Positions 1 to 8,717 of a stretch of 64,000 nt of DNA are shown in pieces. The translations under genes were made by a program, and so were the position numbers. Under the pieces are notes generated by a model. The model ran no database searches. It saw only the letters and a program-made list of their open reading frames with translations, and was not told the origin of the DNA. The number at the start of each line of letters is the position of its first letter. Positions within the stretch are counted from its first letter, which is position 1. Source of the DNA: an uncultured Prevotella sp. (GTDB taxonomy: Bacteria; Bacteroidota; Bacteroidia; Bacteroidales; Bacteroidaceae); the NCBI GenBank assembly GCA_947170725.1, contig CAMVUM010000003.1, positions 62,001-126,000 of the forward strand, read 5' to 3'.

Positions 1-457
1 GGTATTGGCGCAGATGGGAGTTGTAGAAACGGCGGTCGCCCGTGACCTCACGTCCGATGAAATGGGGTTTTTCGTAAGGTTCGTCCTCAGAAGACAGCTC
101 AACCTCGGCCATGACCAGCCCCTCGTTATCGCCATAAAACTCGTCGACTTCAAAAACATGACGTCCGCTGCGCACAAGCCAGCGCGTCTTGTCAATCACA
201 CCCGGTTCGCAGAGCCGGAAAAGCTCTTCGGCCTCCTCCAGCGTGATTTCCTTTTCGAACTCATAGCGGCTCAGACCGGCTGCATCCGAAGGCCCCTTGA
301 TGGTCAGAAAACCACAACGGCCACGGACACGCACTCTCACCGTGCGCCCGTGACCGCTGCAAATATATCCCTGTTTGATGCGGCTGCTGTCGAAAGCCAG
401 CTGCTTGTAGGTGTCGTCGAGCACCAGAAACTTGCGTTCTATCTCCTGTCCGCTCAT
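1..457 (-). CDS. CYTH domain protein (3' end cut by window edge)
   Basis: Reading leftwards from ATG at 457 gives 152 residues before the window ends, so the C-terminus is missing. The N-terminus has the ExExK signature of the CYTH/triphosphate-tunnel family (E5, E7, K9), followed by alternating charged strands such as RVRVRGR and a TIKG strand, typical of the tunnel barrel. Family members bind triphosphate compounds (adenylate cyclase class IV, thiamine triphosphatase, inorganic triphosphatase); the exact substrate cannot be told from sequence. It sits 6 bases downstream of a small membrane-protein gene and on the same strand as prfB, so all three may be cotranscribed. Confidence 0.85.
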   Translation of the reverse strand, partial: MSGQEIERKFLVLDDTYKQLAFDSSRIKQGYICSGHGRTVRVRVRGRCGFLTIKGPSDAAGLSRYEFEKEITLEEAEELFRLCEPGVIDKTRWLVRSGRHVFEVDEFYGDNEGLVMAEVELSSEDEPYEKPHFIGREVTGDRRFYNSHLRQY

Positions 458-463
458 CCTCGT

Positions 464-616
464 TTATGACATTATATACAAAGAATAGGCCATGAAGCAC
501 ACGGCCAGCACCACGAGCATGGCGAATATCCACTTGACAACCTTCTGTCCTTCCTTCTCCTGACGCGCCTCGTATGCGGCGCGACGGGCGTTCTTCTTGC
601 TGTTATTCTTCTTCAT
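464..616 (-). CDS. Small single-pass membrane protein (50 aa)
   Basis: This 50-residue frame begins with a very basic stretch (MKKNNSKKNARR), continues through a short charged helix, and ends with a hydrophobic segment of about 18 residues (roughly 30-47, WIFAMLVVLAVCFMAYSL). That is the layout of a small N-in membrane protein. It is flanked tightly by prfB upstream (86 bases) and the CYTH gene downstream (6 bases), and the compact packing supports it being real. I do not recognise a named family and no function can be given. It is too short for many gene finders and may be missed in other annotations. Confidence 0.6.
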   Translation of the reverse strand: MKKNNSKKNARRAAYEARQEKEGQKVVKWIFAMLVVLAVCFMAYSLYIMS

Positions 617-702
617 AGGTGTAATTATATTGATTAGTCATTGATTTCGCTCCATTTCATCGGTGCTTCTATTCCTTTCAACGGGACAGAACGGCCGTCA
701 TG

Positions 703-1824
703 CTACTCTTCTTCGTTGACCGGGAATTCCATCAGATAAGCTTTGATGAAACCGTCAATCTTGCCGTCCATGACGCCGTCGACATCGGTTGTCTGATAGT
801 TAGTGCGGTGGTCCTTGACGCGGCGGTCATCGAAGACGTAGCTGCGTATCTGGCTTCCCCACTCTATCTTCTTCTTTCCGGCCTCAATCTTGGCTTGCGC
901 TTCGAGGCGCTTCTTCATCGCGCGGTCGTAAAGCTGCGACTTCAGAAGACGCATGGCGTTGTTGCGGTTCTCCAGCTGCTTGCGGCTCTCGGTGTTCTCG
1001 ATGAGGATTTCCTCTTCCTCACCCGTGTCGGGGTCCACATACTGATAGCGCAGACGCACACCGGTCTCCACCTTGTTGACGTTCTGACCGCCGGCACCGC
1101 CGCTTCGGAACAAATCCCAGCTGACCTTGGCGGGGTCCACGTAGACCTCGATGGTGTCGTCGACAAGCGGCGAGACAAACACGCTGGCGAAACTCGTCAT
1201 GCGCTTGCCCTGCGCGTTGAACGGCGAGACACGCACCAGACGGTGGACTCCGTTCTCGCTCTTCAGATAGCCGTAGGCGTATTCGCCGCCCTCAATCTGC
1301 ATCGTGACGCTCTTTATGCCGGCTTCATCGCCGTCCTGAAGGTTGCTGATGGTGACCTTGTGGCCGTTGGCCTCGGCCCAACGCTGATACATACGCATGA
1401 GCATCTGCGCCCAGTCCTGGCTCTCCGTGCCGCCGGCACCGCTGTTTATCTTCATCACCACGTCCATCGGGTCTTCTTTCTGACGCAGCATGTTCTTCAT
1501 TTCAAGGCTCTCAATGGCCTCGATGGCACGGCGATAGTCTTCGTCAACCTCTTCTTCCGTGACCATCTCGTCCTTGTAGAAGTCGAAAGCCAGCTGAAGC
1601 TCGTCGGCAGCAAGGCGCACTTCGTTGTATCCGTCAATCCACCTTTTGATGCCTTTCACCTTCTTCATCTGCTCTTCCGCCCGCTTCGGGTCTTCCCAAA
1701 AGTCGGGTGCCTGAGTGCGAAGGTCCTCCTCCTCAAATTCAATCTTCTTACGGTCTATGTCAAGATAGCGGCGCAGTGCCTCGGCACGCTCCATGACGTC
1801 TTTAAGTTGGTCTGCTGTTATCAT
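703..1824 (-). CDS. prfB: Peptide chain release factor 2 (RF2)
   Basis: RF2 recognises UAA and UGA stop codons and triggers hydrolysis of peptidyl-tRNA on the ribosome. The 373-residue product has the usual layout: an N-terminal helical domain, the tripeptide anticodon SPF (residues 200-202), which marks RF2 rather than RF1, and the GGQ catalytic motif (245-247). The ATG at 1824 fits known RF2 N-termini. The programmed +1 frameshift used by many bacteria (CUU-UGA-C) is absent: at the equivalent place, codons 21-22, the DNA reads CTT GAC in frame (1759-1764). The gene can therefore be read without autoregulatory shifting. Downstream genes are the small membrane protein and the CYTH gene. Confidence 0.97.
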   Translation of the reverse strand: MITADQLKDVMERAEALRRYLDIDRKKIEFEEEDLRTQAPDFWEDPKRAEEQMKKVKGIKRWIDGYNEVRLAADELQLAFDFYKDEMVTEEEVDEDYRRAIEAIESLEMKNMLRQKEDPMDVVMKINSGAGGTESQDWAQMLMRMYQRWAEANGHKVTISNLQDGDEAGIKSVTMQIEGGEYAYGYLKSENGVHRLVRVSPFNAQGKRMTSFASVFVSPLVDDTIEVYVDPAKVSWDLFRSGGAGGQNVNKVETGVRLRYQYVDPDTGEEEEILIENTESRKQLENRNNAMRLLKSQLYDRAMKKRLEAQAKIEAGKKKIEWGSQIRSYVFDDRRVKDHRTNYQTTDVDGVMDGKIDGFIKAYLMEFPVNEEE

Positions 1825-2015
1825 AATTATAGAAAAGCCCTCTATAGTCCCCCAATGGGGGACACCATGCGGGATATACGGGATGATAATTGATTATACT
1901 TTATATATCTATGTGTTATACCTTATGCTTTGGCCGTTATATAGTGATGCCCTGAGTCATGAAGAAATATTCCGCCTCCATCTCCTCGCATTCGGGGAGA
2001 CAGGGTGGACTTTTC

Positions 2016-3827
2016 TTATGCCTCCTCATACATCCTGTCAATCTCCGCCTTGTAGTTCTCGTTGAGCACGCGGCGCTTGATTTTCAGCGTATTGGTCAGT
2101 TCGCCGCGCTCCATGCTGAAGTGATGCGGCAGGAGCGTGAAGCGCTTGATCTGCTCATAATGGGCCAGCTGCTGCTGGAGAGTGGCTATGCGCTCCATCA
2201 TCATCTTATATATAAGCTCGTTGGCACAAAGGTCCTCGCGGCTGCTGAAAGCTATGGAGTGTTCGCGCGCATACTCCTCCAGCAAAGGATATTCGGGGAT
2301 GATGAGTGCCGAAACAAAGTTTCTCTGGTCGGCGATGATGGCAATCTGGTCGATATATTTGTCCACGAGCAGCTTCGATTCTATCATCTGAGGGGCAATA
2401 TACTTGCCGTTGGACGTCTTGAACAGGTCCTTGATGCGGTCCGTCAGATAGAGCTCGCCATCCTTCATATATCCTGCGTCACCCGTACGGAAGTAGCCGT
2501 CTTCGGTGAATGAGGCCTTTGTCTGCTCCTCACGGTTGTAGTATCCGCGCGTGATTGTCGGGCCTTTGAGCAGCACCTCGCCCTCATCGCTGATGCGGAC
2601 GCTGATGCTGTGGATCGGATAGCCCACTGAACCGATCGTATAGGGTTTGCCGAGATGATTGCAGCTCACCGTGGCGAGGCTCTCCGTCAGTCCGTAGCCG
2701 GCAAGCATATTGAGGCCGATGCTGTGGACGAACTCCTCCACGTGGGACGATATGGCCGCTCCGGCCGTCGGGAAGATGTTCGGATTGGTCAGTCCCAGTT
2801 CCTTGCGGACGAGGCTGAAGAGCGTGCTGTTGATCATTTCGTATTCCAGATGGAGTGACATCGGCGGACGACGGCCGCGGCTGAGATACTCGATATTGTG
2901 GCGTCGGCCGACGGCCAAGGCGTTTCGGAACATCTTGCGCTTCAGGCTTCCTGACGATTCTATCTTCTCCATGACACCGTTGTAGACTTTCTCCCAAAAC
3001 CGCGGAACGGCACACATACTCGTGGGATGGGTCTCGCGCATGGACTTCTGTACCTCCTGCGGATAGGTGTTGACAATCAGCGTGGCTCCTTCGGTAAGGC
3101 TGAGCAGCGTCCATCCCTTCTCAAAGATGTGAGCGTAGGGCAGGAAGTTGAGCACACGGTCGCGGTCAGTCAGCGGCACACAACGGCAGTTGGCTTCAAG
3201 AGCGGCCATGTATTGGGCGTGGCTGAGCATAACACCCTTGCTGTCGCCGGTGGTTCCACTCGTATATAGGATGTTGGCAAGGTCGTCGCCGTTGGCTTCC
3301 CCGTACAGCGTCTCAACCTCCGACTGTCTCGGCAGTCCTTCTCCAAGCTTGAGGAAGTCGTCGAAATAAAGCGCGTGGGGGTCGTGATTGCTTATGCGTA
3401 CGGAACGATCGAAGATGACAATGCGCTCCAGCGTGTGGCACAAGGCAAAAATCCGATGGGCCTTGTCATACTGTTCCTGCTCTCCGACGAAGAGTATGCG
3501 CACCCGGGCGTCGTTGACCATAAACTGGATCTGCTGCTCGCTACTGGTGGCATAGAACGGTATCGTCACCGCGCGGACTCCCCATGCACCGAAATCGGTG
3601 AAGAGATACTGGACGCAGTTCTGTGAGAAAATGCCCACATTCTCCTGCGGACGCACGCCGAGATTGAGCAATGCGTTCGACACGACTTTCACCGTATCGG
3701 AAAAACCGTTCCATGAATAAGATTTCCATTCCACACCTCCGAAGTCCTTATATATCATGACTTCGCGGTCGCCGTACTTTTTGGCTTGCTCATGTATCAA
3801 CACCGAGAGATGGCTGACTGTCTGCAT
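2016..3827 (-). CDS. Long-chain fatty acid-CoA ligase (AMP-forming)
   Basis: This 603-residue AMP-binding enzyme would activate fatty acids to acyl-CoA through an acyl-adenylate. The P-loop-like motif YTSGTTGDSKGV lies near residues 190-201, followed by the GYGLTE motif and the YFRTGD motif; the C-terminal region has the usual DRIKDLFKTSNGKYIAP lid segment. The open frame extends 78 codons further upstream, but the ATG at 3827 is preferred because it gives the family's normal N-terminus and lies just downstream of a good promoter (3854-3884). It is the FadD/LACS type common in Bacteroidetes, with a membrane-peripheral role in lipid recycling. The gene is transcribed divergently from the WYL regulator gene, which may control it. 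Confidence 0.93.
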   Translation of the reverse strand: MQTVSHLSVLIHEQAKKYGDREVMIYKDFGGVEWKSYSWNGFSDTVKVVSNALLNLGVRPQENVGIFSQNCVQYLFTDFGAWGVRAVTIPFYATSSEQQIQFMVNDARVRILFVGEQEQYDKAHRIFALCHTLERIVIFDRSVRISNHDPHALYFDDFLKLGEGLPRQSEVETLYGEANGDDLANILYTSGTTGDSKGVMLSHAQYMAALEANCRCVPLTDRDRVLNFLPYAHIFEKGWTLLSLTEGATLIVNTYPQEVQKSMRETHPTSMCAVPRFWEKVYNGVMEKIESSGSLKRKMFRNALAVGRRHNIEYLSRGRRPPMSLHLEYEMINSTLFSLVRKELGLTNPNIFPTAGAAISSHVEEFVHSIGLNMLAGYGLTESLATVSCNHLGKPYTIGSVGYPIHSISVRISDEGEVLLKGPTITRGYYNREEQTKASFTEDGYFRTGDAGYMKDGELYLTDRIKDLFKTSNGKYIAPQMIESKLLVDKYIDQIAIIADQRNFVSALIIPEYPLLEEYAREHSIAFSSREDLCANELIYKMMMERIATLQQQLAHYEQIKRFTLLPHHFSMERGELTNTLKIKRRVLNENYKAEIDRMYEEA

Positions 3828-3853
3828 ATAATTGCTTGTTTTATAGTTTAATG

Positions 3854-3884
3854 CAAAGGTATTGCAAATATCGGAGACCGCAAA
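3854..3884 (-). promoter_or_regulatory. Bacteroidetes-type promoter for the acyl-CoA ligase
   Basis: Read on the minus strand, TTTG (3881-3884) is followed after 19 bases by TACCTTTG (3854-3861). This matches the Bacteroidetes primary sigma factor consensus TTTG-N19-TAnnTTTG. Transcription would start near 3848, giving a leader of about 20 bases before the ATG at 3827. This supports the chosen start over the longer frame. Confidence 0.8.
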
Positions 3885-4014
3885 ACAATTCCGGACAATT
3901 TTTTGAGCCGCGGGAACCTCCGCAAGAGGAAATTCCGTATCTTTGCAATCGGTCCGACGTGCTGTCCGCAAGACAGCGGAGGGCGGGCCGTACAAAACAT
4001 CTATAAACCTGCCT

Positions 4015-4914
4015 ATGCGCCACAACAATCTTGAACGCGAACTGTCGCTGATACTGCTCATGACCGAGAACCGGGGCTACAACGTCACACAACTGTGCGA
4101 ACGGCTCGGTATTTCGCGCCGCAGCCTTTACTATTATCTTGACTTCTTCCGCGACTACGGTTTCGTTGTGGAGAAACGCGGAACATGCTACAGTCTGGAC
4201 AAGGACTCGCCTTTTTTTCAAAAACTATTCAAAAAGGTCCATTTCACCGAGGATGAAGCCATCACCATGCGCCGTCTTCTCGACCGCATCGACGACAGCA
4301 GTCTTCACGTGCGCCATCTAAGACGCAAACTTGACACGCTCTACGACCTCAAGATACTCGACGGCGTGAACATGCGCGAGAAAGAGGCCCAGAACGTGAC
4401 GGTTCTCTATGAGGCCATCAAGATGCGCAAGGCGGTCATCCTGTGCGACTATTCCTCACCCCACAGCAACACGGTGACCAACCGCATGGTGGAACCGTTC
4501 ATGTTTCTTGACGGCAACAACGAGATTCGCTGCTACGAGATACGCACGGCCCAAAACAAGACTTTCAAGATTTCACGCATCGGTTCGGTCATGCCGCTGG
4601 CCGACGACTGGAAACATGAGGACCGACACCGGCATGTCCACACTGACGCTTTCACGTTCAGCGGCGAGAAGACAATGCCCGTGGAACTGCGACTGGGGCG
4701 ACTGGCCTACAGTCTGCTGACGGAAGAATATCCTCAGACGGAGCCTTACATAACGCCCGAGGCCGACGGCCATCACTGGCTTCTGCGCATGGAGGTGTGC
4801 AGCTACCTTGGCGTGGGACGCTTTGTCCTCGGGCTGCTTGAAAACGTTGAGGTGCTGGGCAGTGAGGATTTCCGCCGTTATCTGACTGAGAAGATAGAAG
4901 GGATGAGGGTGTGA
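4015..4914 (+). CDS. HTH-WYL transcriptional regulator
   Basis: The 299-residue protein has an N-terminal winged helix-turn-helix (about residues 10-55, with QLCERLGISRRSLYYYLDFF as recognition region) and a WYL-type ligand-binding domain in the middle (about 130-210), ending with a WCX-like C-terminal segment. WYL regulators bind nucleic acid or nucleotide ligands and often control DNA-damage or defence genes; no target is evident here. The open frame begins 24 codons earlier, but the ATG at 4015 starts exactly at the HTH domain. A TATCTTTG box lies at 3938-3945, upstream. It is divergent from the acyl-CoA ligase gene. Confidence 0.87.
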   Translation: MRHNNLERELSLILLMTENRGYNVTQLCERLGISRRSLYYYLDFFRDYGFVVEKRGTCYSLDKDSPFFQKLFKKVHFTEDEAITMRRLLDRIDDSSLHVRHLRRKLDTLYDLKILDGVNMREKEAQNVTVLYEAIKMRKAVILCDYSSPHSNTVTNRMVEPFMFLDGNNEIRCYEIRTAQNKTFKISRIGSVMPLADDWKHEDRHRHVHTDAFTFSGEKTMPVELRLGRLAYSLLTEEYPQTEPYITPEADGHHWLLRMEVCSYLGVGRFVLGLLENVEVLGSEDFRRYLTEKIEGMRV

Positions 4915-5233
4915 GCCAAACCCGACCGAGGATATTTCAAAACCTTGAAATTGAAGATACGTAACTTTGGCACGTTGACTTAATCAGTTGATATTCAACA
5001 AACGTTGCAAAGCGATGTACCTAACAGTCGGGCGAATTATATGATTCTGCAACACTCCCGGAGTATTGATGTGCATTGAGCGCTTGATGCTTAGTCATAT
5101 TTTAACGCCGCCACAAGCCGGAAAAACCTTTTTGGAGTGAAAGGCAATAAATCGACAAAATGATAGTTTATTAATACAGAGTAACAAAAATCACATACAT
5201 GTATAACTAATTTAAAAACTTAGATTTCGCACT
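4915..5233 (+). other. Noncoding stretch ahead of the M48 peptidase gene
   Basis: No convincing gene is visible in these 319 bases. A TAACTTTG box (4962-4969) could be the -10-like element of a promoter for the downstream gene, though no TTTG is found at the right distance. The last 100 bases are AT-rich. Confidence 0.4.
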
Positions 5234-6040
5234 ATGAAGAAGTTTTTCAGAAACGCAGCAGCACTGCTGCTCATGATGACATGCACCTCAACGGCCATGG
5301 CACAGTTTAACCTCGGCAAGGCCGCCAGCGGCGCGCTCAAAGCCGGCAAGGCAATGACACTCACTGACGCACAGATGGCTCAGTATGTCAAGGAGTCCAT
5401 TGACTGGATGGACAAGAACAACCGCGTCTGCAAGGCCGACGACCCGCAGACAAAGATGTATGTTGAGCGTCTCAACAAGCTGGTTCAGGGACTGGACGAG
5501 GTTGAGGGTATTCCACTCAATTTCAAAGTCTACTACGTCACCGACGTCAACGCCTTTGCATGCCCCGACGGCAGCGTACGCGTATTCTCTTCACTGATGG
5601 ACATCATGACTGACGACGAGTTGCTGGGTGTCATCGGCCATGAGCTGGGCCACGTGGCACTGAAACACTCAAAGAAAGCCTACCGCACTGCTCTTCTCGC
5701 ATCGGCTCTGAAGGATGGTGTGGCCTCAACAGGAGGCAAGGCTGCCGCCCTGACAGACTCACAGTTGGGACAGCTGGGCGAGGCCGTGCTCAACTCTCAG
5801 TTCTCTCAGAAAGAGGAGAGCCAGGCCGACGACTACGGCTATGACTTCCTCAAGAAAAAGGGAAAGAATCCTTGGTCCATAGCTCTCTCGTTCGAAAAGC
5901 TCCAGAAACTGGAGGAAGGCGCAGCCAAAGGCAGCACCATGGACCGCCTGCTTTCGTCTCACCCCGATACGGCCAAGCGCATCAAGAAAATGTCTGACCG
6001 CGCTACGGCCGACGGCATAGCACGTCCGGAGAATAAATAA
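5234..6040 (+). CDS. Exported M48 family zinc metallopeptidase
   Basis: The 268-residue protein begins with a signal peptide (about residues 1-23, ending AMA). It carries the zinc-binding HELGH motif (136-140) and the third ligand in an ExxAD-type motif (E196 with AD at 199-200). This is the layout of the M48 family (HtpX, Ste24, BepA-like), specifically the short soluble type without membrane helices. Such proteins act in the cell envelope on misfolded or lipid-anchored proteins. The small-residue stretch just after the signal peptide (GKAASGALKAGKA) is typical of Bacteroidetes members. It is a single gene followed by a strong terminator. Confidence 0.9.
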   Translation: MKKFFRNAAALLLMMTCTSTAMAQFNLGKAASGALKAGKAMTLTDAQMAQYVKESIDWMDKNNRVCKADDPQTKMYVERLNKLVQGLDEVEGIPLNFKVYYVTDVNAFACPDGSVRVFSSLMDIMTDDELLGVIGHELGHVALKHSKKAYRTALLASALKDGVASTGGKAAALTDSQLGQLGEAVLNSQFSQKEESQADDYGYDFLKKKGKNPWSIALSFEKLQKLEEGAAKGSTMDRLLSSHPDTAKRIKKMSDRATADGIARPENK

Positions 6041-6056
6041 GGGGCAAAGCCCCCGA

Positions 6057-6101
6057 GGCCCCTTCCTGGCCCTCCGCAAGAGGAGGGCGCCTGCGAGATG
6101 G
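6057..6101 (+). repeat. Interspersed GC-rich repeat, copy 1
   Basis: This intergenic stretch has the pattern GGCCCC, 5-6 bases, GGCCCTCC, short spacer, GGAGGG, then GCCTGCGAGATGG. Related copies lie at 25862-25906 and 30129-30174. It directly follows the M48 peptidase stop codon. The CTCC/GGAG part can form a small hairpin. Confidence 0.6.
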
Positions 6102-6143
6102 CTGATTCACGAGACACAGGACATGGAGGGGAATGAACAAAGA

Positions 6144-6186
6144 AAAGCCCCGCACAATTCCATCGTATGGATTTGTGCGGGGCTTT
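6144..6186. terminator. Bidirectional terminator between M48 peptidase gene and trpS
   Basis: A 14-bp perfect stem (AAAGCCCCGCACAA paired with TTGTGCGGGGCTTT) encloses a 15-base loop. The A-run on the left and T-run on the right let it act for both convergent genes. Confidence 0.85.
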
Positions 6187-6236
6187 GTCGTATATATAAA
6201 TATAATGCCGTACCTATAATAGGTATTCTATCGTAT

Positions 6237-7328
6237 CTATAATGTGGTTCTGTATTTCTCCGCCTGACTCCGTATCAGCTCTACATCGTCAAAATAGTCA
6301 ATCTTCATGGCATGGCGCACCTCCTCCATTGTCTGTGCGGCTGTCTCACGGGCCTGTTCAGTTCCGCGGCGCAGGATATTGTAGATTTCGGGGATGTCCT
6401 GTTCGTACTCATGACGACGCCGGCGGATAGGCTCCAGCATGTTGTTGAGAATGGTGTTGAGGAACTTCTTGCACTTCATGTCACCCAGTCCGCCGCGGCG
6501 GTAGTGGTCCTTCAGTTCATCCAGATTGTGGTATTCCGGCCAGTAGGCAGCGAAATCCTCGTCCGTTGAGAAGGCGTCGAGATAGGTGAAGACGGCGTTG
6601 CCCTCAACCTTTCCGGGATCGTCCACACGAAGATGGTCGGGGTCGGTGAACATCGAGCGCACCTTCTGCCACACTTCATCGGCCGAATCGCTCAGATAGA
6701 TACAGTTTCCGAGACTCTTGCTCATCTTCTCCTTGCCGTCAGTTCCGGGCAGACGGCGTGCCGTCAGGTTCTCAGGCAGCATGATGTTCGGCTCGACGAG
6801 CACCTCACCGTATGTCTGATTGAACCTCCGGACCAGCTCGCGTGTCACTTCGAGCATCGGCTCCTGGTCTTCTCCGGCAGGCACGGTCGTTGTCTTGAAC
6901 AGCGTGATGTCGGCAGCCTGGCTGACGGGATAGCAGAAGAAGCCGAGCGGGATGTTGGCCTCAAAGTTGCGCATCTTTATCTCTGTCTTCACCGTCGGGT
7001 TGCGCTGTACGCGAGAAACGGTTATGAGGTTCATCAGATATGTTGTCAGCTCGGCAAGTTCCGGAATCTGGCTCTGAACGAACAGAGTGCATTTGGACGG
7101 ATCGATACCGACCGAGAGATAGTCGAGCGCCACCTCAATGAGGTTCTGGCGTATTTTCTCGGGATTGTCGGCGTTGTCGGTCAGGGCCTGAACGTCGGCC
7201 ATAAAGACGAACATGCGGTCATAGTCGCCCGCATCCTGCAACTGTACGCGGCGGCGAACCGAACCGATATAATGGCCCAGATGAAGTTTTCCGGTTGGGC
7301 GGTCACCGGAGAGGATTACTTTTCCCAT
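6237..7328 (-). CDS. trpS: Tryptophan-tRNA ligase
   Basis: This class I aminoacyl-tRNA synthetase charges tRNA-Trp with tryptophan. The 363-residue protein has the HIGH-type motif HLGH at 16-19 and KMSKS at 201-205, plus the NPTVKTE and GEDQ segments typical of TrpRS. Its length is slightly above that of the E. coli enzyme. ATG at 7328 begins the family-typical [18 protein letters not shown] good promoter lies at 7380-7411, and an array of four palindromes (7464-7548) lies further upstream. The gene stands alone between a terminator and that array. Confidence 0.97.
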   Translation of the reverse strand: MGKVILSGDRPTGKLHLGHYIGSVRRRVQLQDAGDYDRMFVFMADVQALTDNADNPEKIRQNLIEVALDYLSVGIDPSKCTLFVQSQIPELAELTTYLMNLITVSRVQRNPTVKTEIKMRNFEANIPLGFFCYPVSQAADITLFKTTTVPAGEDQEPMLEVTRELVRRFNQTYGEVLVEPNIMLPENLTARRLPGTDGKEKMSKSLGNCIYLSDSADEVWQKVRSMFTDPDHLRVDDPGKVEGNAVFTYLDAFSTDEDFAAYWPEYHNLDELKDHYRRGGLGDMKCKKFLNTILNNMLEPIRRRRHEYEQDIPEIYNILRRGTEQARETAAQTMEEVRHAMKIDYFDDVELIRSQAEKYRTTL

Positions 7329-7379
7329 AATCTTTCTATTCCTTTATATATATGTTATTATTGTTCCTGCTTTATTTTG

Positions 7380-7411
7380 CAAAGGTAATAAAACTTGGGC
7401 TTATTGACAAA
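7380..7411 (-). promoter_or_regulatory. Promoter of trpS
   Basis: On the minus strand, TTTG (7408-7411) is followed after 20 bases by TACCTTTG (7380-7387). This gives a start near 7374 and a leader of about 45 bases. Confidence 0.75.
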
Positions 7412-7463
7412 CTTGGAAGTCAGTAACTTTCAGCCTTCACTCTTTTAGTAAAGTCGGGGATTT

Positions 7464-7548
7464 GTTACACGGCCCGTGTAATGACGTTACACGGGCCGTG
7501 TAGCATTGTTACTTGGGCCGCGTAACACCGTTACACAGTTCGTGTAAC
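7464..7548. repeat. Array of four palindromes with exact 22-bp period
   Basis: Four imperfect palindromes of the form GTTACACGGSCCGTGTAAC start at 7464, 7486, 7508 and 7530, exactly 22 bases apart (two helical turns). Units 1, 2 and 4 keep GTTACAC and CGTGTA arms; unit 3 reads GTTACTTGGGCCGCGTAAC. A degenerate fifth copy may follow (7552-7568). The array lies between the end of the AraC gene and the trpS promoter. It could be an operator array or a string of 3' hairpins. Confidence 0.8.
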
Positions 7549-7605
7549 ATTTCCTACAGCCCGTCACGATGCCGGAGAACCGCAGCGGCAGTGATGACCG
7601 GCACG

Positions 7606-8505
7606 TCAGTTCCGGCGGTATTCGCTGGGCGACTGTCCGACGTGTTCCTTGAAATATTTGCCGAGAAACGACTGGTTGGGAAAGTTGAGGTCGATGGCTA
7701 TCTCCTTGATGCTCTTCGTCGAGTTGCGCAGCAGGAGGCGCAGCTCCAGCGTCACATAACGGTCAATCCACTCGTTCGGCGTACGATGACTGACGTGCTT
7801 TACCGTCTCGGAAAGGTATTTCGGAGTGATGCACAGTTGTTCCGCATACCATCCCACACGCCGTTCGTTGCGAAAATTGGCTTCCAGAAGACGGATAAAA
7901 CTGGTGAAGATTGTATCAGCACGCGAAGAACGGTGGTCGCCATGCTGCTGCTCACGGTAGACAACATTGCTCATATCGTAGAACATGGCCAGCACAAGCG
8001 TGCGTGCCAGCTCCAGACGATAATGGTTGCGCATGTCGGCAATCTTGTCCTGCAACATGTAGAAATAGCTTTTGAACGTGTCTGCCTCACGTTGGGAGAG
8101 GCTGACCACAGGATGGTTTTTGGAGAAAAGAAACAGTGTCGATATGTCGCTCACGTTACTTATTGTCTCATAGAAGAATCCTACGGACAGAATTATACAT
8201 ATTCCGGCGATGTCCTCAGACGCCTGATAGTGGTCGACGACATGTCGCTCGGATATTATTATCACGTCATTACGGCAGACCGTCTGCTCCTGGGCATCCA
8301 CCGTATAGCGGGCCTCGCCGCTGGTGCAGAGCGCAAGGAGTATGAATTTCATGCGCCGCGGTCCCGTCGCCACAGGCAGACGGGTCAGATCGTCGGTCAG
8401 CATGATGCCGTCAGTATGCAGGCGGACGAGTGCCGCCTGGCTCATTCCCGGGGTATCGGAAGCGGCCGTGGAGGAGCCGCAAATATCAGAATTCTTATTC
8501 TCCAT
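7606..8505 (-). CDS. AraC-family transcriptional regulator
   Basis: The 299-residue protein has a cupin-like N-terminal sensing region (about 25-150) and a C-terminal AraC/XylS double helix-turn-helix (about 200-298) with the typical segments AEQLCITPKYLSETVK and IKEIAIDLNFPNQSFLGKYFKEHVGQSPSEYR. The longer open frame begins with TTG at 8526. I prefer ATG at 8505, because a TAATTTTG promoter box sits at 8524-8531 and transcription would begin around 8518, inside the longer frame. The target is unknown; the palindrome array downstream at 7464-7548 and the divergent phosphoesterase gene are the nearest candidates. Confidence 0.88.
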   Translation of the reverse strand: MENKNSDICGSSTAASDTPGMSQAALVRLHTDGIMLTDDLTRLPVATGPRRMKFILLALCTSGEARYTVDAQEQTVCRNDVIIISERHVVDHYQASEDIAGICIILSVGFFYETISNVSDISTLFLFSKNHPVVSLSQREADTFKSYFYMLQDKIADMRNHYRLELARTLVLAMFYDMSNVVYREQQHGDHRSSRADTIFTSFIRLLEANFRNERRVGWYAEQLCITPKYLSETVKHVSHRTPNEWIDRYVTLELRLLLRNSTKSIKEIAIDLNFPNQSFLGKYFKEHVGQSPSEYRRN

Positions 8506-8523
8506 GTTGACGTATTTGTGCTG

Positions 8524-8531
8524 CAAAATTA
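8524..8531 (-). promoter_or_regulatory. TAnnTTTG promoter box of the AraC-type gene
   Basis: The minus strand reads TAATTTTG here, 18 bases before the chosen ATG. No exact TTTG is present at the upstream position, so this is a partial match to the Bacteroidetes promoter. A second box for the opposite strand, TAACTTTG, lies at 8619-8626 ahead of the phosphoesterase gene. Confidence 0.55.
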
Positions 8532-8717
8532 CGATAAATATTCGATTTGGTGGAATAAAAGCAGGAAAAGGGCCATAAAAACTCTGTAGCAGAACATAGT
8601 TTTCTCACCTCTTATTAGTAACTTTGCGGTCGGAACACGGCGCCCGAACCCTCCTTCCGGAACCATCTGAAACGGCGGGAGAACGGACACCGCCGGCAAG
8701 AAACAACCCATGGGACA

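Noticed and set aside
1741..1824. RF2 programmed frameshift
   Set aside because: The site was searched for the CTT TGA C pattern; the DNA reads CTT GAC in one frame.
700..1893. Long plus-strand open frame opposite prfB
   Set aside because: It is the mirror of a clearly coding gene on the other strand; codon pattern and residues match no family. The same applies to the long antisense frames over trpS, ftsA, murC, murG, murD, mraY, ftsI and rsmH.
7464..7548. Short CRISPR or tRNA-like leader for trpS
   Set aside because: The units are palindromes directly adjoining each other, with 3-5 base gaps, and there are no spacers or cas genes. A T-box is not expected in this group and no specifier pattern was seen.
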